DNA from: CAVYWD01 sp963772225 | GTDB lineage: Bacteria > Myxococcota > Myxococcia > Myxococcales > UBA5297 | Direction: 5' to 3' | DNA length: 64,000 nt | NCBI GenBank assembly: GCA_963772225.1 | Contig: CAVYWD010000001.1 | Coordinates: 62,001-126,000, forward strand | Part shown: positions 46,701 to 55,520 of the stretch, in pieces | Layout: each line of letters opens with the position of its first letter | Position numbering within the stretch: the first letter of the stretch is position 1 | The notes under the pieces: model-generated | Seen by the model: the letters and a program-made list of their open reading frames with translations, nothing else | Told to the model about the DNA's origin: nothing | Databases searched by the model: none | Translations under genes and position numbers: made by a program

Positions 46701-49562
46701 ATGCACGATGGCGTACTGCCCGAGGATGAACGAGGTCAGGTCCGTCGCGCCGCGCTCGAGGGTGAGGCGCGTCGCCTTGAGCACCGTGAGCGCGTGCAGC
46801 TCCGGGATGGCCTGATACGCCGCGGGGATCAGGCCCGTCATCGTGCGCAGCTTCGCCAGGTCGAGCGGGTCGGACATCTCGGACATTCGGGTCAGCGAGG
46901 CGACGTCCCGGCCGCGGAGCAGACCCTGGAGAGCCGCGGCCTCGGCGGCGATGGCCGCGCCGAGGCCTGCCTTGTCGTCGACGGCCGGGACCTCGACGCC
47001 GAGCCTGCGGAGCGCCGCCGCGCCGGTCCGGCAGCCTTCGGGGATCCGATTGAGGCGGACGTAAACCGCCGTTCGGAGGTTCTCGGCGGCGACCTGGTCG
47101 AGCACCTCGCGGGCGTGCGCGTCGACGTCGTCCAGGACGGCCAGCGCGCGCTCCGGCCGGCCGCTCACATACTCGCCCTCGGCCTGGGCCATTCGAGCCG
47201 CGAAGGCGATGGCGTACCGGTCGAACCAGCCCCGCTCGCCCAGAAGCGACAGCGCCGTCGCCACGTGCTCCAGCGCCAGCGCGCTCGCGCCGGTCACCTG
47301 GGCCTTGTGCGCGCAGCGCAGGTTGAGCTCGGCGAGCCAGTCGCGCTCGGCGGGGTCCGAGAGGAGGTGGATGCCGCGATTCATCTGCTGCGCTACCGCG
47401 AAGAGCTGCTCCTCTCCGGGCGTCTCGCCCAGGCCGCCGCGCAGGAGGCGGCCGATTCGAAGGTGGACCGCCCTCCTCTGCCCCTCGTCGATCAGCGCGT
47501 ACGAAGCCTGCTGGACCCGGTCGTGGGCAAAGCGGAAGCGCGCGTTCAGCTCGCGCGCCGCGTCCGGCTGGGCGAGGTAGCGATAGCGCTCGTCGAGGGG
47601 GATGAGCGCTCCCTCGCGCAGCGCCGCCGTCAACCCGCGGGCCTGCGCGGGGCGGTCGAGCTCGGCGATCAGCGCCATGGTCTGAGAGTCGAACTCGTGC
47701 CCGATGCAGGCGCCCAACCCCAGGAGCTGCTGCGCGTCGGGGGCGAGCGCGCGCAGCCTCTCGAGCACCAGGTCCGCCGCGTTGGCAGCGATGCGGCACC
47801 CTTCGATGGCGACCAGATCGAAGCCCCATCGCCGGCTCGCCGCGTCGGGGTGCAGGAGGCCGTCCCGGAAAAGCCCCGCCAAGAACTGCCCCAGGTGGAA
47901 CGGGTTGCCGCGGGTCTTCTCCAGCAGCACCGCCGCGAGCGTGCGCACCTCCGGCGCTGGGCGGCGCAGCGCATCGGACAAGAGCTCGGCAATCTCGTCG
48001 GGCCCGAGCGGGTTGAGCCGCAGCCGGGTGATGGCGGCGCCGCTCCTCGCGAGCTCCGCCACCTCGAGGAGCAACGGGTGCATGCCGCTCACCTCGCCGT
48101 CGCGGTAGGCCCCGACCACGAGGATGGGCCTATGCAGCCCCAGGGCAATCCGGCCCACCAGCCGGAGCGAAGAGGCGTCGGCCCATTGCAGGTCGTCCAG
48201 AAAGAGGGCCAGCGGCTCGTCACTGGGCACCATGGCGGAGAGGAAGCTCTCGAACGCCTGCTCGAAGCGGGCGCGCGCCTCGCCCGGCCCCAGCGCCGCG
48301 GGCTGCGCCTGCGGCCCCACCACCAGCTCGAGCTCGGGGACGAGGTCGATGATCAGCCGGGCGTTGGCGCCCAGCGCGTCGAGCAGCGCGCGCCGCTTGG
48401 CCTGAAGGGCCGTGGGAGACGCGCGGAGCACGGCCCGCACGAGCTCGCGGCAGGCGGCGACGAGCGCGGAGTAGGGCTCGCTCCGGCTCAGCGGGTCGAA
48501 CTTGCCGCTCACGAGCCGCCCGCGCCGGGCGAGCTGCCGCCTCAGCTCCAGGACCAGCGCCGACTTCCCGATGCCCGACGGCCCGCTGACGAGGAGGACC
48601 TGGGGAGCTCCACCGCAGGCCCGGTCGAACGTCGACTGCAGGACGGCCAAGGCGCCGGCGCGCCCGTAGAGCTTCTGGGGCACCTGGAAGCTGTCGCTCA
48701 GGTCGTCGGCCCCGAGCTCGAAGGGCTCGATGGCGCCGGTCGCCTGGAATTGCGCGCGGCACCGCTCGAGGTCGGCCAAAAGGCCGGCGGCGCTCTGGTA
48801 CCGGTCTTCGGGCGACTTCGCCATCAGCTTCTCGATGACGGAGGCCACCATCGCCGGGACGCCCGGCCGGAGCGCATCGGCGCGCGGCGCCGACTTCGCG
48901 ATGTGGCAGTGCACGAGCTCGAGCGGATCGCCAGCGGCGAACGGGAGCTGTCCGGTCGCGAGCTCGAACAGGCTCACCCCCAGCGCGTAGAGGTCGCTGC
49001 GGCGGTCGACCGACCGGCCCATGCGACCTGTCTGCTCGGGCGCGAGGTAGGCCAGCGTGCCCTCCAACGCATCTGGGTCTGCCTCCAAGCAGCGCTCCTG
49101 CGCCAATTCGCTGGAGATGCCGAAGTCGATGATCTGGACGACCCCCAGCGCCCCCAGGAGCATGTGCTGGGGCTTCAGGTCCTTGTGGATCACCCGCTGG
49201 GCGTGGATGGCGCGCACGGCCCGAACGATGGCGACGGCCAGTCGGAGGAGCTCCGACGGGGCGAACCCACTTCGGCGCGCGACCGCGTCGACCGGCTCGC
49301 CGCCCGAGTCCTCCATGACCAGGGCCAGCGAGCTTCCGACCTGCTCGAGCGCCATGGCCTTGGGCACCTCCGGGACGGAGAGGGCCTTCAAAATCGCGTG
49401 CTCCCGCCTCAGCCGCGCGAGGGCCTCGCGCCCCGGGTACTCGTCCCGCAGGAGCTTGATGACCACCGCGAGCCCGTCGCTCTCCCGCCGCGCGCGGACG
49501 ACCACCGAGGATTCGGAGGCGTACAGCTCTTGCTCCACGCGGTAGTTGGGGATCGAGATCAT
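43791..49562 (-). CDS. Trifunctional Ser/Thr kinase - ATPase - sensor histidine kinase (1923 residues)
   Basis: Order: Ser/Thr kinase domain 1-275 with Lys36 (VVIKLL), HKDLKP 126-131, DFG 146-148, APEQ near 174, but no canonical glycine-rich loop; AAA/NACHT-like ATPase from 300 with P-loop GPSGIGKS (327-334) and LALFLDDLQWADASSLRLVG; a long helical-repeat region (about 640-1300) resembling TPR-containing MalT-type regulators; GAF domain about 1330-1490; PAS-like segment about 1530-1620; HisKA with phospho-acceptor in LAAGIAHEINTPAQF about 1647; HATPase with NLLVNAAHAIGE, DTGCGI, GTGQGLAI to the end. Such proteins are known in deltaproteobacteria and cyanobacteria; signals sensed are unknown. 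Probably cytoplasmic. Starts 205 bases after rtcB stop. Confidence 0.93.
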   Translation of the reverse strand: MISIPNYRVEQELYASESSVVVRARRESDGLAVVIKLLRDEYPGREALARLRREHAILKALSVPEVPKAMALEQVGSSLALVMEDSGGEPVDAVARRSGFAPSELLRLAVAIVRAVRAIHAQRVIHKDLKPQHMLLGALGVVQIIDFGISSELAQERCLEADPDALEGTLAYLAPEQTGRMGRSVDRRSDLYALGVSLFELATGQLPFAAGDPLELVHCHIAKSAPRADALRPGVPAMVASVIEKLMAKSPEDRYQSAAGLLADLERCRAQFQATGAIEPFELGADDLSDSFQVPQKLYGRAGALAVLQSTFDRACGGAPQVLLVSGPSGIGKSALVLELRRQLARRGRLVSGKFDPLSRSEPYSALVAACRELVRAVLRASPTALQAKRRALLDALGANARLIIDLVPELELVVGPQAQPAALGPGEARARFEQAFESFLSAMVPSDEPLALFLDDLQWADASSLRLVGRIALGLHRPILVVGAYRDGEVSGMHPLLLEVAELARSGAAITRLRLNPLGPDEIAELLSDALRRPAPEVRTLAAVLLEKTRGNPFHLGQFLAGLFRDGLLHPDAASRRWGFDLVAIEGCRIAANAADLVLERLRALAPDAQQLLGLGACIGHEFDSQTMALIAELDRPAQARGLTAALREGALIPLDERYRYLAQPDAARELNARFRFAHDRVQQASYALIDEGQRRAVHLRIGRLLRGGLGETPGEEQLFAVAQQMNRGIHLLSDPAERDWLAELNLRCAHKAQVTGASALALEHVATALSLLGERGWFDRYAIAFAARMAQAEGEYVSGRPERALAVLDDVDAHAREVLDQVAAENLRTAVYVRLNRIPEGCRTGAAALRRLGVEVPAVDDKAGLGAAIAAEAAALQGLLRGRDVASLTRMSEMSDPLDLAKLRTMTGLIPAAYQAIPELHALTVLKATRLTLERGATDLTSFILGQYAIVHLAMTGDHAAAYDFGKLGLEVGLSRANLAAVGPAHFLFGGFIGHWRDPIARSVEHLGLGLRRCLELGDTLHAAYCVGLSALYQIHAGVPLPEVRAALPAAVEMVERLGDRVNRAYLDVCDRLIDSLSGECEPSGPAGAGIEAADLSESAAPVSYWLSWARGMVRFHAGRFDSALTALGAEFPLPGMVGVVDGAFYSALSHAALARAGASVERERHRRSLAEVLERFERWAALSPANHAHRRALLAAEKADLDGDGERALDLYEEAIAGAKSQGFLQNHALALELCGEFHFSARRARLAQTCLAEAVLAYERWGAKGKARQLAARHADLDLGPGGGDPAGLAGAGPLHRKTTTVGKSTSAALDLESAMRATQAMASELQSDKLLDQLLRILVENAGAQRGVLIAPRGDELVVEAERTVEPDEVRLRNGAPLSSAEVPEQVVRYVARTREPVALGDAAADAGSFAEDLYWRAGRARSALCVALLHQGRLAAVLYLENRAAAHAFSPARVARLQFLAAHAAAALANSRLYEQVQAARRELEERVQARTLELSQRNGDLKNVFDAVGQGLLTLDREGRVVGEVSAAAVSWFGPLAEGSSWSAALARVDPGYGQAFAAAFAQAVRGGAPHPALLREVPRRMALRGRALDLELRPIGGEATWARMLVVISDVTDEERGKRLELELRHAQKLEAVGQLAAGIAHEINTPAQFVGDNLAFLAESFREAQRVLSAYRGALPTLAAAPGGEALAQSIAQAEQEADLAYIEENAPAAFERAKEGISRISTLVSAMKEFAHPDRREKDLADLNRALRTTLTIARNETKYVADVEEELGDLPPVKCHLSDINQVFLNLLVNAAHAIGEVVAKTGGRGRIRVQTARQGDSVRISIEDTGCGIREEIRDRVFDPFFTTKPVGKGTGQGLAIARSIVVDKHGGTLSFESEVGRGTTFTLVLPVDGGPGLEASPAELGAPKAVPAAR

Positions 49563-49767
49563 TCATGTCGCTGCGGGAGGCGGGTGAAGGGGGCGCGGCT
49601 CTCGCCGGTCCTCTACTCGCCAGCGACTGCTGCAAGCGACGCGCCTGCACCCATACCGCCGGTGGCGAACGCCACCGGCCTGACGGCTGGTCGGCAGCCC
49701 ACTCGGCGTGCGGGTCGGCGCGGCCCTGGGAGGTAGAACCCGCCCCGGGGTCCGGCGCCGGAGCCCC

Positions 49768-51204
49768 TCAGCCTTTGATGACGCCGACGGGCTTGAGCCG
49801 CGCCACCTTGCGGCTGATCTGCGCGTCGTGCATCACCGCCACGACCTCGCTCACGTCCTTGTAGGCCTCGGGCATCTCCTCGGCCAGCGTCTTCTTGGCG
49901 CGGCTGTGGACCTCGACGCCGCGCTCCTGCATCTCGCGAAAGACGTCGCGCCCCTTCGCGCGGCGCATCGCCTCGCCTCGGCTCATGGCTCGGCCCGCGC
50001 CGTGGCAGGAGGAGCCGAACGTCTCGCGCATGGCGCGCGCGGTGCCCGCGAGCACGTAGCTCGCCCTCCCCATGTCGCCCGGAATCAGCACGGGCTGCCC
50101 CACGTCCCGGTAGATTGCCGGGAGCTCGGGCGAGCCCGGGCCGAACGCGCGCGTCGCGCCCTTGCGGTGCACGAGCAGCCGCCGGGGCTTGCCGTCCACG
50201 GCGTGCACCTCGCGCTTGGCGACGTTGTGGCACACGTCGTAGAGCAGCTGGGCGGAGAGGCTCCGCTCCGACAGGCCCAGCGCCTTGCAGAGCGCCCGCT
50301 CGCACAGGCCCATCATGATCTGCCGGTTGGCGAAGGCGAAGTTCGCGGCCGCCGCCATGGCGCCCAGGTAGCGCTCGCCCTCGGGCGACGCGATGGGCGC
50401 GCTGGCGAGCTGCCGGTCTGGGAGCCGGAGCCGGTAACGTTGCATGGCCTGGCCCATCTCGCGGAGCGCGTCGTCGCACACCTGGTGGCCAAGCCCGCGC
50501 GAGCCGGAGTGGATCATGACCGTCACCTGACCGGGGAAGAGCCCGAAGCGCTCCGCCGCGGCGGCGTCGAACACCTCGGCCACCTCCTGCAGCTCCAGGA
50601 AGTGGTTGCCCGAGCCGAGCGTGCCCACCTCGTCCGCGCCTCGAGCGCGCGCGCGGTCGCTGACGGCGCCGGGGTCCGCGAAGGCGAGCCTGCCGCCTTC
50701 TTCCATGCGGTTCAGGTCGTCGGCGCGGCCGAAGCCCCGCCCCACCGCCCAGGCGGCGCCCTTCGCGAGCACCTGGCTCAGCTCCTCCGAGCCGAGCGTC
50801 TCCACCGCGTTTCGCGCCCCGACCCCGCAGGGGATGTCCCTGAAGAGCTGCGCCACGGCCTGCCGCACGTGGGGCCGCAGGTCGTCGACGTGGAGCGCGG
50901 TGGTCATCACCCGCACGCCGCAGTTGATGTCGTAGCCGACGCCGCCCGGCGACACCACGCCGTCCGCCTCGTCCATCGCCGCGACCCCGCCGATGGGGAA
51001 GCCATACCCCCAGTGAATGTCCGGCATCGCCAGCGAGGCCTTCACGATCCCCGGCAGGTGGGCCACGTTGCGCACCTGCTCGAGGCAGGGGTCGTCCGCC
51101 AGCGCCCGCATCTGGCGCTCGCTCGCGTAGACCAGGCCAGGCACGCGCATGTCGCCGGTCTTGGGGATCTCGAACCGCTGGTCGTCGAGCTTGTGGACGA
51201 GCAT
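49768..51204 (-). CDS. rtcB: RNA-splicing ligase RtcB
   Basis: 478 residues. Joins 2',3'-cyclic-phosphate or 3'-phosphate RNA ends to 5'-OH ends using GTP and Mn2+. Metal and active-site motifs: PDIHWGYGFPIGG, GGVGYDINCGVRV, LGSGNHFLELQEV, VMIHSGSRGLGHQV, HKGATRAFG-type GTP region, and the guanylated His in SSCHGAGRAMSR. Full length. Its partner archease is the upstream gene 19 bases away in the same direction, the classic RtcB activation pair. No RtcA or RtcR gene here, so it is likely constitutive or differently regulated. Confidence 0.96.
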   Translation of the reverse strand: MLVHKLDDQRFEIPKTGDMRVPGLVYASERQMRALADDPCLEQVRNVAHLPGIVKASLAMPDIHWGYGFPIGGVAAMDEADGVVSPGGVGYDINCGVRVMTTALHVDDLRPHVRQAVAQLFRDIPCGVGARNAVETLGSEELSQVLAKGAAWAVGRGFGRADDLNRMEEGGRLAFADPGAVSDRARARGADEVGTLGSGNHFLELQEVAEVFDAAAAERFGLFPGQVTVMIHSGSRGLGHQVCDDALREMGQAMQRYRLRLPDRQLASAPIASPEGERYLGAMAAAANFAFANRQIMMGLCERALCKALGLSERSLSAQLLYDVCHNVAKREVHAVDGKPRRLLVHRKGATRAFGPGSPELPAIYRDVGQPVLIPGDMGRASYVLAGTARAMRETFGSSCHGAGRAMSRGEAMRRAKGRDVFREMQERGVEVHSRAKKTLAEEMPEAYKDVSEVVAVMHDAQISRKVARLKPVGVIKG

Positions 51205-51223
51205 GGCGCCGCCTCGGTGCCGG

Positions 51224-51658
51224 TCAGATATCGAAGATGAGCGTTCCCTGAAAGCCGCCCCCGGGCGCGGGCTCGACGGCCGCGCGCGCGTAGGTCACCG
51301 CTTTCAGGTCCGCGCCCTCGCCGTGAAGGATAGGGTCGAAGGGCGCGAACCACCCGAGCGCGCGGGCGGAGGTCTCGCCGGCCGAGGCGACGTCGATGGC
51401 CCCGAGGAGCAGGCGCTCCTCGTGGAAGCGCGCGAGCACCTGGCGGCAGAGGTCGACGAGGACGCTCGCGCGGTCCTCGCCTGAAGCCTCGATTGGCCGC
51501 TCGAGCCGGGGGGCGACGGCGCCGCCGCCCGCCTGCAGCTGCGCCATGGCGAGCGCGGCCCGGGCGAAGACCTCCTCCACCGTCGCACCGGCCACGGCGA
51601 CGCCGACGTCGGCGGTGTGCGGAAGCTCCCGGTAGGGCGACGGCAGGCCGAGGCGCAT
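51224..51658 (-). CDS. Archease (RtcB activator)
   Basis: 144 residues from ATG 51658 (the frame extends upstream another 13 residues without a better start). Family signature: YRELPHTADVGVAVAGATVE (metal-binding Asp), EASGEDRASVLVDLCRQVLA, ALGWFAPFDPILH (usually GExFDPxKH) and the invariant C-terminal end GGGFQGTLIFDI. Archease speeds RtcB guanylation and multiple turnover. Directly upstream of rtcB. Confidence 0.93.
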   Translation of the reverse strand: MRLGLPSPYRELPHTADVGVAVAGATVEEVFARAALAMAQLQAGGGAVAPRLERPIEASGEDRASVLVDLCRQVLARFHEERLLLGAIDVASAGETSARALGWFAPFDPILHGEGADLKAVTYARAAVEPAPGGGFQGTLIFDI

Positions 51659-51824
51659 TTCGGATTTCGAGTTATAGCGCCGCGGGCGGCGGGGCATGGC
51701 GGAGTCGCGGACAGGCGAAAGGCGGCTTCGCGCGCCGAGATGGGCCGATTCTTCCGAACGGACGCCCCGGATTCTGCTCAGGGTGCTACTCTCGCGCCTT
51801 CACCGCGAGGAGGCTCGAACGACC

Positions 51825-52289
51825 ATGGATGACGCGCTCTCGATCCGCGCCGCCCGCGAGGCGGACCTTCCGGCCCTGGTGGAGCTCATCCGGGCGCTGT
51901 TCGCGCTGGAGCCGGACTTCGCCGCCGACGCCGAGAAGCAGCGACGCGGCCTGCGCCTGCTCCTCGAGGAACCGCAGCGAGCCGCGGTCCTCGTCGCCGA
52001 GCGGGCCGGCCGGGTGATCGGCATGGTCACCGCGCAGCTGGTGATCTCCACGGCGGAGGGCGCACCCTCGGCCTGGGTCGAAGACATGGTCGTGGAGGCG
52101 TCGGAGCGCAGAAAGGGCGTCGGGCCCTTGCTCATCGCCGCGGTGGAGGCGTGGGCCGTCCGCCGGGGCGCCACGCGCCTGCAGCTTTTGGCCGATCGCG
52201 AGAACGTCCCCGCCCTTCGCTTCTACGCCCGCGGCGGCTGGCAGCCGGCCCGCATGGTCTGCCTGCGGCGCCTCCCCGCTCGTGCCTAA
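51825..52289 (+). CDS. GNAT-family N-acetyltransferase
   Basis: 154 residues from ATG 51825 (AGGAGG eleven bases upstream). GNAT fold: IRAAREADLPALVELIRALF, WVEDMVVEASERRKGVGPLL with the acetyl-CoA loop (RRKGVG), and C-terminal ADRENVPALRFYARGGWQ. Acceptor unknown. Divergent from archease. Confidence 0.88.
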   Translation: MDDALSIRAAREADLPALVELIRALFALEPDFAADAEKQRRGLRLLLEEPQRAAVLVAERAGRVIGMVTAQLVISTAEGAPSAWVEDMVVEASERRKGVGPLLIAAVEAWAVRRGATRLQLLADRENVPALRFYARGGWQPARMVCLRRLPARA

Positions 52290-52358
52290 AGCCACGGGCG
52301 ATCTGCCGCGCAAACGGACTCGGGCGCCTGAGGCGCTCGCACCGACGGCTCTCCCGCC

Positions 52359-53264
52359 ATGGCTCACCCTCGATTCGTCGCCCGCCTGGAGCTCTTCGGA
52401 TCGGCGCTCTGCTTCGGCCTCATGGCGGTCCTCGCCCGCCGCGTCTCGCGAAGCGCCGGGGGCTTCAGCCCGGGCCACCTGTCGGTCGTCCGCTTCGCGG
52501 TCGGCGCGCTCGGCTCCCTGGCCGTCTTCCGCCTCCGGCCCGGGCTCTACCGCCCGAGCAACCGCCGGCTCCTCGTCGCCCGCGGCCTCTCGGGCGGCCT
52601 GGCGGTGGTGCTCTACTTCGCGGCGCTCTCGCGCATCCCGGCGGGCGAGGCGGGTGTCCTCTACAACCTGTTCCCCGTCCTGGCCACGGCGATGGCGGCG
52701 ATCGCCGCGCGCGAGCGGCCGACGGCCCAACTGGCGCTCGCGCTCCTCGCGGCGACCGCGGGCGTCGGGCTCGCCATCAGCGGAGGCTCGCTGCGCTTCG
52801 GCCTGGGGCTGGGCGAGCTCGCCGCGCTGGGGGCCGCCGTCTTCGCGGCGACGAGCGCCAACGTCATCCGCGCGATGCGCGGGACCGACAACGCGGCGAC
52901 CATCTTCTTCTGGTTCTGCCTCGCCGGCCTCCCGGTGGTCGCGCCGTTCGCGCTCGACCCGTGGCCTTCGAGCCTCGGCGCGTGGGGCGTCGCGGTGCTG
53001 GTCGCGCTGGCGGCCTGGATCGCCCAGTTGCTCATAACCGAGGCGTACGGCGCGCTCTCGGTCGCCGAGGCGGCCATCTGGCTCCAGCTCACGCCGCTGG
53101 CGCAATTTGCGCTCGCCGTGCCGCTGCTCGGCGAGCGGCCTGCGCCCATCGCCGCCTTCGGCGCGCTCCTGGGAATCGCGGGCGTCGCCTACGGCACCGC
53201 CCTGGGCGCGAGGGGCCCGGCCCCCCTCGAGGCGCCGGCGCGCCGCGGCCCTCGGCTGCCCTAG
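52359..53264 (+). CDS. EamA/DMT-family transporter
   Basis: 301 residues, ten predicted membrane helices in two EamA repeats: ELFGSALCFGLMAVLARRVS with LVARGLSGGLAVVLYFAALS in the first, GLGLGELAALGAAVFAATSA with AYGALSVAEAAIWLQLTPLA in the second, and a helix-10 segment (AAFGALLGIAGVAYG). Drug/metabolite exporters; substrate unknown. 69 bases after the GNAT gene in the same direction. Confidence 0.88.
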   Translation: MAHPRFVARLELFGSALCFGLMAVLARRVSRSAGGFSPGHLSVVRFAVGALGSLAVFRLRPGLYRPSNRRLLVARGLSGGLAVVLYFAALSRIPAGEAGVLYNLFPVLATAMAAIAARERPTAQLALALLAATAGVGLAISGGSLRFGLGLGELAALGAAVFAATSANVIRAMRGTDNAATIFFWFCLAGLPVVAPFALDPWPSSLGAWGVAVLVALAAWIAQLLITEAYGALSVAEAAIWLQLTPLAQFALAVPLLGERPAPIAAFGALLGIAGVAYGTALGARGPAPLEAPARRGPRLP

Positions 53265-53279
53265 CTTGGGGCTGTTATG

Positions 53280-53336
53280 GAAGTCGGCGATTCCTCTCCC
53301 CCCTACCCCCTCCCCGCTAGCGGGGAGGGGGCGGAG
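53280..53336 (+). repeat. Dispersed palindromic repeat, copy 1
   Basis: Begins GAAGTCGGCGATTCCTCTCC and holds a perfect 26-base palindrome at 53306-53331 (CCCCCTCCCCGC, TA, then GCGGGGAGGGGG). Lies between the EamA gene and the convergent hydrolase gene. The other copy is at 59583-59655 on the minus strand. Confidence 0.75.
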
Positions 53337-53359
53337 ACCCTCTTCGAAGCCTCTCGCGG

Positions 53360-54373
53360 TCAGGGCGGCAGCGCGCGGCGGAGGTCCTCGAGGATGGCGG
53401 GCAGGCCCCATGGCAGGCTCGCGTTCGTCTCCCAGTCTTCGTCTGGAGGCCCGAGGCAGCCGCCGCGGAACATGTAGCAGTGGTCGGCCTCGCCGTCGCT
53501 CACCCCGGAGCTCGGCACCTTGATCCACCCCGATCGCGGCCCGCCCTCGCGCGGCCTCCAGAGGCAAGACGTATCGGCCCCGCACCGAAGACCCGTGAGG
53601 CGCTCGAGCCCTTCGGTCACCCCGTCCGAGCGCGCCCGGCAAGAGTTGGTCCCCGTGCCGTTGAACCAGAGGTCGCAGTCCCCGCATGCCACCAAGAGCC
53701 GCTCCAGAGGCAAGCGCCGGCGGGACGGCAGCACGCACGAGACGTCCCGCGCGACGGCGGGACGGTGCGCGGTCACTCCCATCGCGTGGACCCAGCGCAC
53801 GCCGGGGTCGAAGTTGGCCGACAGCAGGGCGATGAGCCCGCCCTGGCTGTGGCCGAGGACGGCGATGCCCGAGGAGCAATCGGCCTGCGGCAGCGCGCAG
53901 GCCCGCGCGCGGGCGCTCGTTTCCGAAGCGGCATCGAAGAGGCAGCGCGCGCGGGGCAAGTAGCGATCGCAGCCTTGGCAAGGCCAGAGGTTGGCGTAGT
54001 CCGCGCTCAGCGCGACGTAGCCCGCGCGGGCGAGCCGGTCGAGGACGCGAAAGATGAACGCGTGGTCGTAGGGCTGGATCGTCCCGGGCACGTACAGCAC
54101 CACCGGATGTCGGCCCGCGCCGCAGGGGGCGAAGCCGGCCATGGCGAACCGCTTGTCGCACAGCCCCGGCGCGGCCAGCGCCTCCGGCGATTCGGCGCGG
54201 GTGGAGCTGCTCGCGCCCCAGTAGTGCGCCTGAACGTACTGGACGCCGCCGCGGCAGGCGCCGGGCTCGCGCGGCCCGCGCCAGAAGTGCCAGCAGCCGG
54301 AGAGCGCGAGCGCGCCGAAGGCGAGCAGCGCAGTGCGCGGCCGAAGGCAGGTCGTCCGGAGCGGACCGTCCAT
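53360..54373 (-). CDS. Lipoprotein alpha/beta-hydrolase (chlorophyllase-like)
   Basis: 337 residues from ATG 54373. Lipoprotein signal with lipobox LALSGC (Cys about residue 27). The catalytic Ser is in IAVLGHSQGGLIALLSANF and a large cap region precedes it; the N-terminal VVLYVPGTIQPYDHAFIFRV and GYVALSADYANLWP are typical of hydrolase oxyanion strands. Cys-rich (about 14 Cys besides the lipid Cys), suggesting disulfides and an extracytoplasmic site. Substrate unknown. Ends near the dispersed repeat. Confidence 0.75.
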   Translation of the reverse strand: MDGPLRTTCLRPRTALLAFGALALSGCWHFWRGPREPGACRGGVQYVQAHYWGASSSTRAESPEALAAPGLCDKRFAMAGFAPCGAGRHPVVLYVPGTIQPYDHAFIFRVLDRLARAGYVALSADYANLWPCQGCDRYLPRARCLFDAASETSARARACALPQADCSSGIAVLGHSQGGLIALLSANFDPGVRWVHAMGVTAHRPAVARDVSCVLPSRRRLPLERLLVACGDCDLWFNGTGTNSCRARSDGVTEGLERLTGLRCGADTSCLWRPREGGPRSGWIKVPSSGVSDGEADHCYMFRGGCLGPPDEDWETNASLPWGLPAILEDLRRALPP

Positions 54374-54480
54374 GGTGTGGGACCTCGCCGGCGCCCCAAG
54401 GCCCTAGGGTCGCCGAGCGCGCGCCAGTCTCGCACGCCGCCAGCCCTCGGAGGCTCCCTTGGCGCTAAGATGCCGCGGCC

Positions 54481-55488
54481 ATGGAAGAGCGCCGCCTGGA
54501 GCTGAAAGTGGGGGCCCTGCTCGCCGCCGCGCTGCTGAGCGGCTTGGGGCTCCTGTACCTGCTCGGCGAGCTCCGCCTCGGAGGCGGCGCGCGCGTCTCG
54601 GTCGACTTCGCGCACTCGGGCTCGGTCCCCGAGGGAGCGCCGGTCAAGCTCGCCGGCGTGCGCGTGGGGCGCGTTACCCACCTCCGCCTCTTGCCGGGGC
54701 GGCGAGCGGCCGACGGAGGGCCGCTCCCGGTGCGCATGGAAGTCGAGGTGGACCGCGCGGTGTTCGCCGAGCTGAAGGCGGACGCGCGGGTCGTCGTCGC
54801 CACGCAGGGGCCGCTGGGCGAGCCCTTCCTCGAGCTCGAGCAGGGGACCCAGGCGGCCAGCCCTCTCGCGGCGGGCGCCGTGCTGCGCGGGGTCGACCCC
54901 GCGCGCATGGACCTGCTCTCCGCCAAGCTCATGGCCTTCCTGGAGGCGGCGCTGCGGCTCCTGGGCGACGAGCGGGACGTCGCCTCGCTGGTCGCGACCG
55001 CGGGGCGCCTGGCGGCGAAGGCCGAGGCCGTGCTCGACGAGAACCGACCGGCGGTGGGCGAGGCGGCGCGAGACGTCAGCGCCGCGGCGCGCGAGCTCAA
55101 GGCCATCGCGCAGGCGACGTCGCAGGCGCTGGGCGAACGCGGCGACGCCCGGCAGATGCTCGCGGACCTCAAGGCCCTCAGCGCCCAGCTTCGAAAGGAC
55201 GTGCCGCCGCTCACCCGCAGGGCGCAAGAGGCGGCGGACAGCGCGGCGGCGCTCGCCCGCGAGGTCACGCCGGAGGACGTGCGCCGGGCCCGCGAGGCCC
55301 TCGAGCGCTACGAGAAGGCCGGCGAGGCGCTCCAGGGCGCGGCGACGCGGGCCGAGCGGCTCCTCGCTGATCTGGAAGACGGCCAGGGGACCGCCGGGGG
55401 CCTCCTCAAGGACCCGAAGGTCTACGAGGACCTGAAGGCCCTGGTCGCGGACCTCAAGGCCCACCCCTGGAAGATCCTGTGGAAGTAG
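54481..55488 (+). CDS. MCE/MlaD-domain protein
   Basis: 335 residues. N-terminal membrane anchor (LLAAALLSGLGLLYLLGEL), one MCE domain (residues 38-125: VSVDFAHSGSVPEGAPVKLA; VATQGPLGEPFLELE), then a long helical coiled coil (residues 160-320; REALERYEKAGEALQGAATR). MlaD-like proteins bind lipids for transport between inner and outer membrane, with a permease (MlaE) and ATPase (MlaF); those partners are not adjacent here. Orphan member, role presumably in lipid traffic. ATG 54481 follows a 107-base gap from the divergent hydrolase. Confidence 0.85.
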   Translation: MEERRLELKVGALLAAALLSGLGLLYLLGELRLGGGARVSVDFAHSGSVPEGAPVKLAGVRVGRVTHLRLLPGRRAADGGPLPVRMEVEVDRAVFAELKADARVVVATQGPLGEPFLELEQGTQAASPLAAGAVLRGVDPARMDLLSAKLMAFLEAALRLLGDERDVASLVATAGRLAAKAEAVLDENRPAVGEAARDVSAAARELKAIAQATSQALGERGDARQMLADLKALSAQLRKDVPPLTRRAQEAADSAAALAREVTPEDVRRAREALERYEKAGEALQGAATRAERLLADLEDGQGTAGGLLKDPKVYEDLKALVADLKAHPWKILWK

Positions 55489-55520
55489 GCCTCGCCTCGA
55501 CCCACCGTTTCAGCGCCTCT

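Noticed and set aside
44613..49736. 1707-residue open frame opposite the giant kinase
   Set aside because: It mirrors the codon bias of the minus-strand gene; composition is Arg/Leu/Glu/Gly-rich without motifs.
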